A stretch of DNA of 43,335 nucleotides from JANXVV01 sp038230975 (GTDB taxonomy: Bacteria > Planctomycetota > Phycisphaerae > Tepidisphaerales > Tepidisphaeraceae): contig JBBRMF010000010.1 in NCBI GenBank assembly GCA_038230975.1, positions 1 through 43,335 of the forward strand. The letters run 5' to 3'. The notes under the pieces were generated by a model. The model ran no database searches. It saw nothing but the letters and a program-made list of their open reading frames with translations, and was not told where the DNA came from. A program made the position numbers and the translations under genes. Below are positions 6,962-16,020 of this stretch, piece by piece (the first letter of the stretch is position 1; each line of letters begins with the position of its first letter).

Positions 6962-8014
6962 GTGAAAGCCATTATCAAACAACATGCCGAACGAGGACTC
7001 TGGTTCGCCGATGTCCCGATGCCCACCCATGGCATCAATGACGTACTCGTCAAAGTGCTTCGCACTGGTATTTGCGGCACGGATGTCCACATTTACAACT
7101 GGGATGCCTGGGCGAAAAAAACAATTCCGGTTCCGATGGTGGTGGGTCATGAATTCGTTGGCCGGATTGAAGCGGTCGGCTCAAACGTTCATGATTTTCA
7201 GATCGGGGATATTGTCAGCGGTGAAGGCCATGTGGTGTGCGGGCATTGCCGCAATTGCCTCGCCGGGCGTCGGCATCTTTGCAAGGATACTAAGGGAATC
7301 GGTGTGAATCGCCCGGGTGCGTTTGCTGAATACATCGCCCTGCCGCAAAGCAATGTGTGGGTGCATGATTCGGCGGATGGGTCGCACGTCTCTGGCATCA
7401 GTCGCGATGTTCAATCGATCTTCGATCCGTTCGGCAATGCCGTCCACACGGCGTTGAGTTTTGATGTGCTCGGTGAAGACGTGTTGATCACCGGCGCAGG
7501 CCCGATTGGTGTGATGGCCGCCGCCGTTGTTCGGCATGCCGGCGCGCGATATGTCGTTGTCACGGATGTGAATCCTTACCGTTTGGCCTTAGCCAAAAAG
7601 ATGGGGGCCACCGTCGCGCTGGATGTCCGCACGGAAACGCTCGCCGACTGCCAAAAAAAGCTCGGCATGAAAGAAGGCTTTGATCTTGGCCTGGAGATGA
7701 GCGGTAACCCGCAGGCCTTTCGCGATATGCTCACCAACATGTGCCATGGCGGGCGAATCGCGATGCTCGGCATCCCGGAAAAAGAGATCGCGATCGACTG
7801 GAATACCGTCATCTTCAACATGCTCACGATCAAAGGAATCTATGGCCGGGAGATGTACGAGACGTGGTATAAGATGACCGTGATGCTGCAGAGCGGCTTG
7901 AATATTGAACCGGTGATCACGCATCGGTATCACTACACGGAATTTCAGAAAGGGTTTGATGCGATGCTGAGCGGGCAGTCGGGGAAGGTGGTTTTGACGT
8001 GGAGCGAGGGGTAA
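6962..8014 (+). CDS. tdh: L-threonine 3-dehydrogenase
   Basis: This zinc-dependent NAD enzyme oxidises threonine to 2-amino-3-oxobutyrate in the cytoplasm. The 350 residues show the catalytic-zinc region with GICGTDVHIYNWD and GHEFVGRI, the structural-zinc Cys cluster CGHCRNCLAGRRHLC, and a Rossmann loop GAGPIGVMAAA. Length and order match E. coli Tdh closely. GTG 6962 is chosen because GAAGGA at 6949-6954 gives a 7-nt spacing and the protein then starts MKAIIK like its homologues; a GTG at 6956 would leave only 1 nt. The partner enzyme Kbl follows 350 nt downstream, so the pair would convert threonine to glycine and acetyl-CoA. Confidence 0.95.
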   Translation: MKAIIKQHAERGLWFADVPMPTHGINDVLVKVLRTGICGTDVHIYNWDAWAKKTIPVPMVVGHEFVGRIEAVGSNVHDFQIGDIVSGEGHVVCGHCRNCLAGRRHLCKDTKGIGVNRPGAFAEYIALPQSNVWVHDSADGSHVSGISRDVQSIFDPFGNAVHTALSFDVLGEDVLITGAGPIGVMAAAVVRHAGARYVVVTDVNPYRLALAKKMGATVALDVRTETLADCQKKLGMKEGFDLGLEMSGNPQAFRDMLTNMCHGGRIAMLGIPEKEIAIDWNTVIFNMLTIKGIYGREMYETWYKMTVMLQSGLNIEPVITHRYHYTEFQKGFDAMLSGQSGKVVLTWSEG

Positions 8015-8023
8015 GATACATGC

Positions 8024-8272
8024 ATGCCAATTCCCGATCCAAATAAGCTGTACACTCCTGCTGAATACTTCGCGATAGAAGCGGTCGCGGAAGAAAAAAG
8101 TAACTATCTCGAAGGACGAATTTTCCGGACGATGGCCGCGACGGAAAATGCCGTTCAGCGGAATGTCGTTGCCATTCGCGAAAATCTACAAACGAGTTCA
8201 GTTCCCGGTGGAGCCGTTTATCTACATGTAAGTACTGTAGTTTCCGCTGCGAGCCTGAGAACTTATTCGTAG
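8024..8272 (+). pseudogene. Truncated Uma2-family (DUF820) gene remnant
   Basis: The first 70 or so residues (YTPAEYFAIEAVAEEKSNYLEG at the start, then an alternating helix and strand region) match the N-terminal third of Uma2-family restriction-endonuclease-fold proteins, normally about 180-200 residues. Homology stops near 8230 and the frame closes at 8272, inside the left arm of the palindromic repeat at 8268-8330. The catalytic PD-(D/E)xK part is missing. It is probably a decayed gene left between tdh and kbl. A short functional protein cannot be excluded. Confidence 0.65.
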
Positions 8273-8330
8273 CATGGACTACCAGCCCATATTTTAAATT
8301 CAAGAACATGGCCTGGTAGCCAATACTACG
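8268..8330. repeat. Paired palindrome (REP-like), degenerate, CGTAG ends
   Basis: The left half CGTAGCATGGACTACCAGCC (8268-8287) and the right half GGCCTGGTAGCCAATACTACG (8310-8330) are imperfect inverted copies with about four mismatches. Each half has a small internal stem (CT-ACC-AG and its complement). It lies just before kbl and touches the end of the Uma2 remnant. The GTAG next to the stem resembles the tetranucleotide next to REP hairpins recognised by RAYT transposases. Confidence 0.65.
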
Positions 8331-8368
8331 GAAATCTTCTCAAACTCACAGCGGTTCCCACGGAGTCC

Positions 8369-9550
8369 ATGATGTCATACTCGATGCAGGCGCATCTCGC
8401 GCAAACTCTTCAGCAGATCACCGAAGCCGGCCTGTGCAAGCGGGAGCGCGTGATCACCTCACCGCAGAATGCGCGCATCACCGTGACGGGCGGCAAGTCG
8501 GTGCTGAACTTTTGTGCGAATAATTACCTGGGGTTGGCGGATCATCCGCAGGTGATTGCGGCGGCGAAGTCGGCGCTGGATCAGTGGGGCTATGGCATGG
8601 CCTCGGTCCGGTTTATTTGCGGAACACAGGATCTGCATAAGCAACTGGAGCGGTCGCTGAGCCAATTCCTGGGCACCAACGACACGATTCTGTATTCATC
8701 CTGCTTTGATGCAAATGGGGGATTGTTTGAAACGCTGCTTGGTGCGGAAGACGCGGTGATCAGTGATGAATTGAATCACGCCAGCATCATCGATGGTGTT
8801 CGGTTGTGTAAGGCGCAACGCCATCGCTACAAAAATAATGACATGACTGATCTCGAAGCGCGATTGGTCGAAGCGAAAGGCGCGAGGTTCAGGCTGATCG
8901 CCACGGATGGTGTCTTTTCGATGGATGGCACGATCGCCAATCTCCCGGCGATTTGTGAGTTGGCGGATCAATATGACGCGATGGTGATGGTCGATGATTC
9001 GCACGCCGTTGGGTTCATGGGGGCAACCGGCCGGGGCACACCGGAGCATCATGGCGTGATGGACCGCATCGATATTCTCACCGGCACACTCGGCAAAGCG
9101 CTCGGTGGCGCGAGCGGCGGATATACGAGCGGCCGGCAGGAAATCATTGATCTACTTCGACAGCGCTCGCGACCTTATTTGTTCTCGAACACGCTTCCGC
9201 CGTGCATAGTCGCCGGCTCACTGGAAGCCATTCGCCTGGCATCCGGGACCGCTGAGCTGCGCGAAACTCTACGCTCCAACACCGCGTTTTTTCGTGCAGA
9301 AATGTCCAAACGCGGCTTTGATATTCCAAAAGGCGAGCACCCGATCGCCCCAATCATGCTGCACGATGCCGTCAAAGCCTCGCGCATGGCCGACAAAATG
9401 CTGGAGCTCGGCGTCTATGTCATCGCCTTTTCATACCCTGTTGTCCCGATGGGAAAAGCCCGCATTCGCACGCAAATTTCGGCGGCTCATACGCAGGCGG
9501 ATATCGAGTTTGCGATTGACGCTTTTGAAATAGCGAGAAGTGCGATGTGA
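8369..9550 (+). CDS. kbl: Glycine C-acetyltransferase (2-amino-3-ketobutyrate CoA ligase)
   Basis: This PLP enzyme of the alpha-oxoamine synthase family cleaves 2-amino-3-oxobutyrate with CoA to glycine and acetyl-CoA. The 393-residue chain is very close to E. coli Kbl: FCANNYLGLADHP, GMASVRFICGTQDLHK, YSSCFDANGGLFETLLGAED, DDSHAVGFMG (PLP-pyridine Asp and His) and TGTLGKALGGASGG with the PLP lysine. These segments separate it from the BioF paralogue encoded at 24034-25215. ATG 8369 or ATG 8372 may be used; CGGAG at 8361-8365 suits 8372 slightly better. It completes the threonine-to-glycine pathway with tdh. Confidence 0.96.
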   Translation: MMSYSMQAHLAQTLQQITEAGLCKRERVITSPQNARITVTGGKSVLNFCANNYLGLADHPQVIAAAKSALDQWGYGMASVRFICGTQDLHKQLERSLSQFLGTNDTILYSSCFDANGGLFETLLGAEDAVISDELNHASIIDGVRLCKAQRHRYKNNDMTDLEARLVEAKGARFRLIATDGVFSMDGTIANLPAICELADQYDAMVMVDDSHAVGFMGATGRGTPEHHGVMDRIDILTGTLGKALGGASGGYTSGRQEIIDLLRQRSRPYLFSNTLPPCIVAGSLEAIRLASGTAELRETLRSNTAFFRAEMSKRGFDIPKGEHPIAPIMLHDAVKASRMADKMLELGVYVIAFSYPVVPMGKARIRTQISAAHTQADIEFAIDAFEIARSAM

Positions 9551-9610
9551 TGACCATTTTCGTACGACGGCGCATGTAATACTTTTGTGGTGATGATATT
9601 TTTTGTTCTT

Positions 9611-9631
9611 CCGATTCGACACTTGAATCGG
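9611..9631. promoter_or_regulatory. 7-bp inverted repeat beside a TATAAA box
   Basis: CCGATTC (9611-9617) and GAATCGG (9625-9631) are perfect arms around a 7-nt spacer. TATAAA follows at 9633-9638 and could be a -10 element for the 9683 gene, but no -35 hexamer at normal spacing is obvious. An operator at a promoter is the simplest reading; a kbl terminator is unlikely because no T run follows on the plus strand. Confidence 0.25.
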
Positions 9632-9682
9632 GTATAAATGAACCCGTTAATTGACGCTGTTGTCTCGTTAGAAAGTGTCATC

Positions 9683-9946
9683 ATGCTCAAATCGTTTATT
9701 CGGGGTTTCCAAATTGCATCTTTCTGCCTCCTGATTTTGAGAGCCGAGATGGCGTCGGCATGTTTGAATGACCGCAATGTGGATCGCGCTGAAAAGGAAT
9801 TTCGTTCCCGTTACGAAATCCCGACCCTGGAGAAGCGAACTGAACCCAAGACTTATTCTCTGACCGGCATTTCAGGACTCTTAGCCGGATGCGCACTTGT
9901 CGCCGGAACGGTAAGGATTGAGTTTCGGCGTAGTGGGAAGAAATAG
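9683..9946 (+). CDS. Small exported or membrane protein, unrecognised
   Basis: The 87-residue product starts with a basic stretch and hydrophobic core (FIRGFQIASFCLLILRAEMASA) that reads as a signal peptide or anchor. A charged middle region follows, then a second hydrophobic segment (LTGISGLLAGCALVAGTV) near residues 60-77 and a basic tail RIEFRRSGKK. I recognise no family. ATG 9683 is preferred over an upstream in-frame ATG at 9638 because the signal sequence then sits at the N-terminus. The stop at 9946 is 1 nt before the start of the next gene, so the two are probably translated together and may work as a pair. Confidence 0.55.
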   Translation: MLKSFIRGFQIASFCLLILRAEMASACLNDRNVDRAEKEFRSRYEIPTLEKRTEPKTYSLTGISGLLAGCALVAGTVRIEFRRSGKK

Positions 9947-9947
9947 G

Positions 9948-11498
9948 ATGCACGGCTCAAGAGATTCGATGCAATTTGTTGGAATGCGGTGCCTGATCAT
10001 CGTCGGTTGCATGGGGGGCTTATTGGGATTATTTGTCGCAGCCTCGTGGAATCCGCTGCCGCTAGGATCGCGAACGAAAATCATACCCGCAGCGTATCGC
10101 GTTCCGAAAATCCCGGGTGGTACTCCACTGCGAATGGCGATGGTTCACGACATCCTCCACGAGCGTTACCTGCGGCATGGAACTGCATGGCATGTTCGAC
10201 GAATGGAATTTTCGCGGACTAGCATCGAACAAACGACTGAGGAGCAACCCTCAACGAGGCCATCACCGCAGTGGTTGGGCACACTTGATGATATGGGAGT
10301 GGATCTGGAAAGCGTCGGGCAATACGACCAAGCAATCATGATCCTCCGAGAAAAGCTCGCGTTTGTTTCCCCACTGCCACCATTTGTGAAAAAAGTTTTC
10401 GCGGAGCCAGCCAGCAAAAAGTCGTCGACTTCGGATGATCAGCCGGAAGTAGATAAAAACGATTTAGAAAGAATTCTATCGACCCACCATTTGACGATGG
10501 ACAGACACCACCAGTATACGACGTGCGCCAATTTGGGAACGGTTCTGGTGCACAGCGCTATGACAAAAGCATTGGCCGGAGATGTGTTTGCGAGACAGAC
10601 GGTGGCCGAGGGCCTGGATTTTATTGAGCGCGCCATTGCTATCAACCCCGGCGCCCATTTTGGAAGAGAACGATGGCAGGCGATTGCGATCGAACATCTG
10701 TTGGCGTGTATCGATCACCCGGACCTTTTGACCTCTTACGATTTTCTCGGCGATCCACTCGGCGCTGCGCAATGGCATGGATCTTCCTCAGAATACACAC
10801 CCCGAAAACCCGATGACACACCGCTGAATAACCTGACGCAGGCGGACCGATTGAAGATCCGCTCTCGATTGACACGGATTGGTTACTCCGAAGGATGGGC
10901 GGATATTGTTCATCCCGATTACGACGTCGCAATGCCATTTGACGAACCAACGCTTGCGATCATCGGAATGTGGACTTTAGGCGGTGGACCAAATCCGCAC
11001 TTTTCACTTGCGCTGGCGACGATCATGGAAGTGATCGGCCAGCGAGAGATTGCCTGGAACGCTTACGAGCGAACACTGGAACTCAGCGACAAATTTTGGC
11101 CGGACCCGGCGATCCGGGAAAAGCTGAGAACTCACTGTCGCGAACGTCAGCGTCTTTTGGCGCAACGAGAAGCTGTGGGAAATGAAAAGGCATGGGAAGC
11201 GCAGATGCGTGCTCAACATCAGAAGGAACTTGCATGGGGGTTAAATTATCAAAAGCAATATCAGGAATATGAGGCTGCGACGATTTCAAAAGGCGTTACC
11301 CTGGAAGATCCACATTTTTATGACTCCTTCTTTGCCGCACACCCATCCGTTGCTTCGGCAACCGGTCTGGCGGATGATATGTTGATTATCACTAAACAAG
11401 CCTCGTTTGTGGATTCTCTTCCGTGCATTGCGATCGGAGCGGGAATTACCATGTGCCTGGCATTATTCAATTCTCCCAAACGCCAGAAGTCTCACTAA
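9948..11498 (+). CDS. Membrane-anchored protein with possible TPR-like helices, unrecognised
   Basis: The 516-residue protein has an N-terminal membrane anchor (about residues 14-32, CLIIVGCMGGLLGLFVAAS), a long non-cytoplasmic or cytoplasmic domain, and a second hydrophobic segment close to the C-terminus (LPCIAIGAGITMCLALF). The segment LDDMGVDLESVGQYDQAIMILREK looks like a tetratricopeptide helix pair, and further helical stretches (AINPGAHFGRERWQAIAIEHLL, IAWNAYERTLELSDKFWPDP) fit the same pattern. The family is unknown to me. It begins 1 nt after the stop of the small gene at 9683-9946, suggesting translational coupling and a shared role. ATG 9948 is chosen over ATG 9918, which would overlap the upstream gene. 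Confidence 0.6.
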   Translation: MHGSRDSMQFVGMRCLIIVGCMGGLLGLFVAASWNPLPLGSRTKIIPAAYRVPKIPGGTPLRMAMVHDILHERYLRHGTAWHVRRMEFSRTSIEQTTEEQPSTRPSPQWLGTLDDMGVDLESVGQYDQAIMILREKLAFVSPLPPFVKKVFAEPASKKSSTSDDQPEVDKNDLERILSTHHLTMDRHHQYTTCANLGTVLVHSAMTKALAGDVFARQTVAEGLDFIERAIAINPGAHFGRERWQAIAIEHLLACIDHPDLLTSYDFLGDPLGAAQWHGSSSEYTPRKPDDTPLNNLTQADRLKIRSRLTRIGYSEGWADIVHPDYDVAMPFDEPTLAIIGMWTLGGGPNPHFSLALATIMEVIGQREIAWNAYERTLELSDKFWPDPAIREKLRTHCRERQRLLAQREAVGNEKAWEAQMRAQHQKELAWGLNYQKQYQEYEAATISKGVTLEDPHFYDSFFAAHPSVASATGLADDMLIITKQASFVDSLPCIAIGAGITMCLALFNSPKRQKSH

Positions 11499-11623
11499 TA
11501 CGATACACCATTTCGGATCGAACAAGTGCCGTGAACCACCTTGAGATTCAATCACGTTCTTCCGTTCGAGCTGTCCTACAATAATCTGGCTGAAATTCAC
11601 CACTCTTCACTGAAGAGGAACCG

Positions 11624-14575
11624 ATGCGATTGTTCAAATCATCCGTTCATATCCCACCCGTGGGTAACGATATTGAATTGTTGACGCAATCGATCGGAAC
11701 AGATCTTCTTTCATTGGCGCGATCCAAAGCCTCGGGGTTTTTCTCCTCGCTCTTCTGGTCCGACAAGCTCATGGGTTGGGCGATGCGGGATGAGGCGTTT
11801 AAGACGCAGCTCTTTCGGTTTGTCGATGTGATGCCGGTTCTTCGGACGCCGGAATTAATTCATCAGCATCTGGTGGAATATCTGACGCAACCGGGCGTGA
11901 CCTTGCCGCCGTTTTTGAAGTTGGGGCTGTCGGCGGGTGGTTTGATGAAGGGGACGCTGGCCAAGACGGTGATATCGCAGGTGGAGTCGATGGCCGCGCG
12001 ATTTGTGGCGGGAGGAGACACGATTTCGGCCGTCACGACATTGCGGAATCTGTGGCAAAACGGCATTGCGTTCAGCGTGGATTTGCTGGGTGAGGCTTGT
12101 GTCAGTGATGCGGAGGCCATCGAGTATCAACGGCGATATCTGGATCTGATTGAAGTGTTACCGCGCGAAATGGATTCGCTGTCGGCGAACGCTGTTCTAC
12201 AAACGGATCATCTCGGTCCGATCCCGCAGACGAATGTGTCCGTGAAGATCAGCAGTTTGTGCGCGCGGATCAGTCCGGCGGATTTTGAGGGTTCGCTCGA
12301 TCATCTGGTCGCGGCTATGAAGCCGATCCTTCTGTCTGCGGCGAAGAACTCCGTCTTCGTCAATTTCGATATGGAGCAGTACGCGCTGAAAGACCTGACG
12401 ATTGCGCTCTTTAAGCGGTGCTGTGACGAGATCGACTTTCCGGCGGGATTAGCGATGCAGGCGTATCTGCGCAGCGGCGATGAAGATGCGGCGGATTTGA
12501 TTCATTGGTCGAAAACAACCGGTCGACAAGTCAGCGTGCGACTTATCAAAGGAGCGTACTGGGATTATGAAAACACCCATGCCAGACAAATGAATTGGCC
12601 GACCCCGGTCTGGACGCACAAGGTTGAAACCGACGCCTGCTTCGAGCGGATGGCGGAACAATTCATTGGGCAGATTCCGACGACACCCGGCGCGGCCGGA
12701 ATCAAACTGGCGATTGGATCTCACAATCTTCGATCGATTGCGCATGCGTTGGCGGCACTGCAAAAACGCGATCTGCCGGCATCGGCGATTGAATTTCAAA
12801 TGCTGCGCGGGATGGCCGAAGAACTGAAGGCGGCTTTGGTCGAGCGGAAATTTCGCGTGCGAGAATATGTGCCCGTCGGGCAGATGGTCCCGGGCATGGC
12901 ATATCTCGTGCGGCGATTGCTCGAGAACACAAGCAACGAATCCTGGTTGCGGGCCGGTTTCAGTGACGGCGCGGACGCGAAAAAACTGCTTGCATCGCCT
13001 CATCCTTTTAGCGGCGTTCCCGAAGCGACGCGCTCTTCGGCACCGGAAGAAACGCCCATTCCTCAAAACGCCGCTCCACTTGATAAACAATTCCAGAACG
13101 AACCCTGGCGTGACTTTTCAAATGCGGATCAGCGAAAAATATTTGCCAGATCGATCGCCATTGTAACCGTGCCGAACATCGAAAATCGCGGGACTGTCAA
13201 AGACGTGCAACGAGCGGTCGACATCGCCCAATCTGCCTTTCCCGCGTGGCGTGATCGCGCGCCGATGGATCGCTCGACACTGCTTCACCGAGCGGCCGCC
13301 TTAATGCGCGTTCAGCGCGATGATCTTGCCGGCACGATAATCCGCGAGGCGAAGAAGCCGTGGGTCGAGGCCGATGCGGATGTCTGCGAGGCGATCGATT
13401 TTTGCGAGTATTACGCACGGCAGGCGATGCCACTGATGCTATCCAGGAGCCTCCGCGACGTTCCCGGTGAAGATAATCAGATTTGGCATGAGGGGCGCGG
13501 CGTGGAGGTGGTGATCAGCCCGTGGAATTTCCCGCTGGCCATTTGCTGCGGCATGACGGTCGCGGCGCTCGTCACTGGAAATACGGTGATCGTCAAACCG
13601 GCGGAGCAAACTCCCGGCATCGCGATGCGCCTTTGCGAATTGCTCTGGGAAGCCGGCGTCCCGCGAGATGTGCTGCAACTGCTTCCCGGTGCCGGTGAGA
13701 TTGTCGGTGCGGGTCTCGTGCGGCATCCGAAAGTCGCCACGATTGCATTCACCGGATCGAAAGCGGTTGGGTTGGATATTCTTCGCGCGGCAGGTGAGAC
13801 GCCGGAATCGCAGGGCTTTATTAAGCGGGTGATTTGCGAAATGGGTGGGAAGAATGCGATCATCGTCGATGCATCGGCGGACATTGATGAAGCAGTGCTG
13901 GGTGTGCGGCAGTCGGCGTTTGGATACTCCGGGCAAAAATGCTCCGCCTGCAGCCGCGTGATCGTGCTTGAAGACAACTACGAGCTTTTCCTGCGGCGAT
14001 TGATTGAAGCGACCAAGGCGTTAGTCGTTAGCGATCCTCCGTTGCCGGGTACGGATCTTGGCCCATTGATCGATCTTGAGGCCGCTGAAAAAGTGCGGGG
14101 ATATATTGAACTTGGGAAACGAGAGGCGAAACTGGAACTGGCCGTGGAAACGCCAACGGACGGTGCACTCGTCGGGCCGCATCTGTTTTCTGTGGAGCGC
14201 GACGGCGTCTCGCGAATCGCGGTTGAAGAGATATTTGGACCGGTGCTCACGGTGATTCGCGCGAAGAATCTGGATGAAGCTTTGTCGGTCGCGAATAGCT
14301 CCAACTATAAGTTGACGGGCGGGTTGTTCAGCCGCACGCCTTCAACACTTGAACGGGTGCAGCGGGAATTCCGCGTAGGCAATCTTTATCTCAACCGAGG
14401 GATCACTGGTGCGCTGGTGGGCCGTCAACCGTTCGGCGGATTCGGGCTGTCGGGCGTGGGTTCCAAGGCAGGCGGAGCCGACTATTTACGGCAATTCGTC
14501 GACCCGCGCTTCTGCACGGAGAACACGATGCGGCGTGGTTTCGTTCCGACCGCGAATGCGCATGAAGTTGATTGA
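11624..14575 (+). CDS. putA: Bifunctional proline dehydrogenase / L-glutamate gamma-semialdehyde dehydrogenase
   Basis: The enzyme oxidises proline to glutamate in two steps. Residues about 100-450 are the FAD-binding PRODH barrel, with NVSVKISSLCARI, VNFDMEQYALKDLT, QAYLRSG and RLIKGAYWDYE. Residues about 510-975 are the aldehyde dehydrogenase part, with VVISPWNFPLAICCGM, KPAEQTPG, FTGSKAVG, the Glu-containing CEMGGKNAIIVD and catalytic Cys773 in SGQKCSACSR. The end (LVGRQPFGGFGLSG) is typical. At 983 residues it has the minimal two-domain form without the N-terminal ribbon-helix-helix repressor domain found in E. coli PutA, so it is probably not autoregulatory. AGAGGAA at 11614-11620 is the ribosome site. 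A REP-like element follows the stop. Confidence 0.95.
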   Translation: MRLFKSSVHIPPVGNDIELLTQSIGTDLLSLARSKASGFFSSLFWSDKLMGWAMRDEAFKTQLFRFVDVMPVLRTPELIHQHLVEYLTQPGVTLPPFLKLGLSAGGLMKGTLAKTVISQVESMAARFVAGGDTISAVTTLRNLWQNGIAFSVDLLGEACVSDAEAIEYQRRYLDLIEVLPREMDSLSANAVLQTDHLGPIPQTNVSVKISSLCARISPADFEGSLDHLVAAMKPILLSAAKNSVFVNFDMEQYALKDLTIALFKRCCDEIDFPAGLAMQAYLRSGDEDAADLIHWSKTTGRQVSVRLIKGAYWDYENTHARQMNWPTPVWTHKVETDACFERMAEQFIGQIPTTPGAAGIKLAIGSHNLRSIAHALAALQKRDLPASAIEFQMLRGMAEELKAALVERKFRVREYVPVGQMVPGMAYLVRRLLENTSNESWLRAGFSDGADAKKLLASPHPFSGVPEATRSSAPEETPIPQNAAPLDKQFQNEPWRDFSNADQRKIFARSIAIVTVPNIENRGTVKDVQRAVDIAQSAFPAWRDRAPMDRSTLLHRAAALMRVQRDDLAGTIIREAKKPWVEADADVCEAIDFCEYYARQAMPLMLSRSLRDVPGEDNQIWHEGRGVEVVISPWNFPLAICCGMTVAALVTGNTVIVKPAEQTPGIAMRLCELLWEAGVPRDVLQLLPGAGEIVGAGLVRHPKVATIAFTGSKAVGLDILRAAGETPESQGFIKRVICEMGGKNAIIVDASADIDEAVLGVRQSAFGYSGQKCSACSRVIVLEDNYELFLRRLIEATKALVVSDPPLPGTDLGPLIDLEAAEKVRGYIELGKREAKLELAVETPTDGALVGPHLFSVERDGVSRIAVEEIFGPVLTVIRAKNLDEALSVANSSNYKLTGGLFSRTPSTLERVQREFRVGNLYLNRGITGALVGRQPFGGFGLSGVGSKAGGADYLRQFVDPRFCTENTMRRGFVPTANAHEVD

Positions 14576-14593
14576 AGAGAGTGGCATGTATAC

Positions 14594-14658
14594 GGTGGGC
14601 GTACGCGCCCACCAACTTGCCGAGTGACACGGGCGGTGGGCGAGTACGCCCACCCTAC
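14594..14658. repeat. Paired palindrome (REP-like), GGTGGGCG-TAC core
   Basis: The left half GGTGGGCGTACGCGCCCACC (14594-14613) is itself a hairpin (TGGGCG-TAC-GCGCCCA). The right half, CGGTGGGCGAGTACGCCCACC then CTAC (to 14658), is its inverted copy. Read on the minus strand the right half begins GTAGGGTGGGCG, placing GTAG next to the stem. It fills the convergent gap between putA and cinA and may terminate both. Confidence 0.82.
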
Positions 14659-14663
14659 AAAAC

Positions 14664-15917
14664 TTAGAACGGCATCGCTTTTCCCATGAGATGAAATCGA
14701 ATCATCGAGAGCGCCATCTTGGCGCTTCGATCGCGTACGAACTCGCGGTCGCCGGAGAACCGGAAGGCCTTTGCTTCAGTGCCATTTAAATGCGACAGCG
14801 AAATGCAAACCATCCCTACCGGTTTGGCGGCGGTCCCACCGTCGGGACCGGCCACGCCTGAAATCGACAATGCAAAATCGGCAGACGCTTTTTCCCTTGC
14901 TCCGGAAGACATTTCTTTGACGACCGCTTCGGAAACAGCCCCATGCTCTTTCAACGTCACGGGCGAAACACCCAGCATCTGCGTCTTTGCTTCATTTGAG
15001 TACGTCACCCAACCGTGCGTGAAATAGCTGCTGGAACCGGCGATATCGGTCAGATATTTGGCGAGAAGGCCACCGGTGCATGACTCAGCCGTGGCGATCT
15101 TTTTCCCCGAGGTCTTCAGCAATCCGGCCACCACGATTGGGAGCGTTTCTTCGTCCTGGCCGTAGATTAAGTTGCCAAGCTTTTCGCCACATGCGGCGGA
15201 CGTTTTTTCCAGCTCAAGGGTCGCCTTCTCGGTGGATTCGAAATAAGAGTTCAGCCTGAGCGATACCACCCCACCGGCGACGGTCGTGCCGACGGACGGG
15301 TTACGGCCGCGCAGCATCAGATCGCCCAGCAACTCGGCAATACTGCTTTCACCGAGGCCGAATGTGTGGAGCGTTCGCGACACGATTGCCGCCCCGCCGC
15401 CGGCTTTGCGAAGCGCAGTCAGGATGTCTCGCGAGAACATCGCTTTCATTTCCTTAGGAACACCAGGCACGACGAAAACCTGGCAACTTCCAATCGCCGC
15501 TCGGAGACCAGGCGCAGTGCCGCAGGTGTTTTCGATCATGGTTGCGCCTTTGGGGCGCATCGCCTGAATCTTGTTGCTTTCGGCCATCACGCGATTGAGA
15601 TTGCGAAAGAAGGCCGTGAGATGCTGCATGGCTTGCTCGTCCATTTCCAACGGCACACCCAGCACACCGGCCAATGCCTGGCGAGTCAGGTCGTCTTCGG
15701 TGGGCCCGAGTCCGCCGGAGATGAGTAGCACGTCACAATCGGCGGCGGCGGATCGAATGGCGCGTTCAATGGAAGATTGATCATCGGGAACGGTCTGATG
15801 AGCGGCGATGCGAATGCCAATCGTCGCCAACTGCTGGCTGAGCCACGCGGAGTTGGTATCGACAGTTTGGCCGAGGACGAGTTCATCGCCGATGGAGAGA
15901 ATGATTGCGGAGGTCAT
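14664..15917 (-). CDS. cinA: CinA-family protein (competence/damage-inducible; NMN deamidase)
   Basis: The 417-residue protein has the usual two CinA domains. The N-terminal molybdopterin-binding-like domain starts MTSAIILSIGDELVLGQTVD and carries LLISGGLGPTEDD; this domain hydrolyses ADP-ribose in some homologues. The C-terminal domain (about residues 255-415) is the nicotinamide mononucleotide deamidase with TAESCTGGLLAKYL and GVAGPDGGTAAKPVG, used in NAD recycling. An in-frame upstream extension of 84 codons reaches 16169, but it overlaps the divergent oxidoreductase gene and has no homology, so ATG 15917 is taken. Family length agrees. It stands alone, convergent with putA. Confidence 0.93.
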   Translation of the reverse strand: MTSAIILSIGDELVLGQTVDTNSAWLSQQLATIGIRIAAHQTVPDDQSSIERAIRSAAADCDVLLISGGLGPTEDDLTRQALAGVLGVPLEMDEQAMQHLTAFFRNLNRVMAESNKIQAMRPKGATMIENTCGTAPGLRAAIGSCQVFVVPGVPKEMKAMFSRDILTALRKAGGGAAIVSRTLHTFGLGESSIAELLGDLMLRGRNPSVGTTVAGGVVSLRLNSYFESTEKATLELEKTSAACGEKLGNLIYGQDEETLPIVVAGLLKTSGKKIATAESCTGGLLAKYLTDIAGSSSYFTHGWVTYSNEAKTQMLGVSPVTLKEHGAVSEAVVKEMSSGAREKASADFALSISGVAGPDGGTAAKPVGMVCISLSHLNGTEAKAFRFSGDREFVRDRSAKMALSMIRFHLMGKAMPF

Positions 15918-16020
15918 GCGTGCATCATAGCGGGAAATTGGAATCGTTTTTAGCTGGGCGCGATCCAGATTGAGATTTAGAGCGGAGCGGATAATGTTTA
16001 ATGCAGGATGGTTTTTGACA

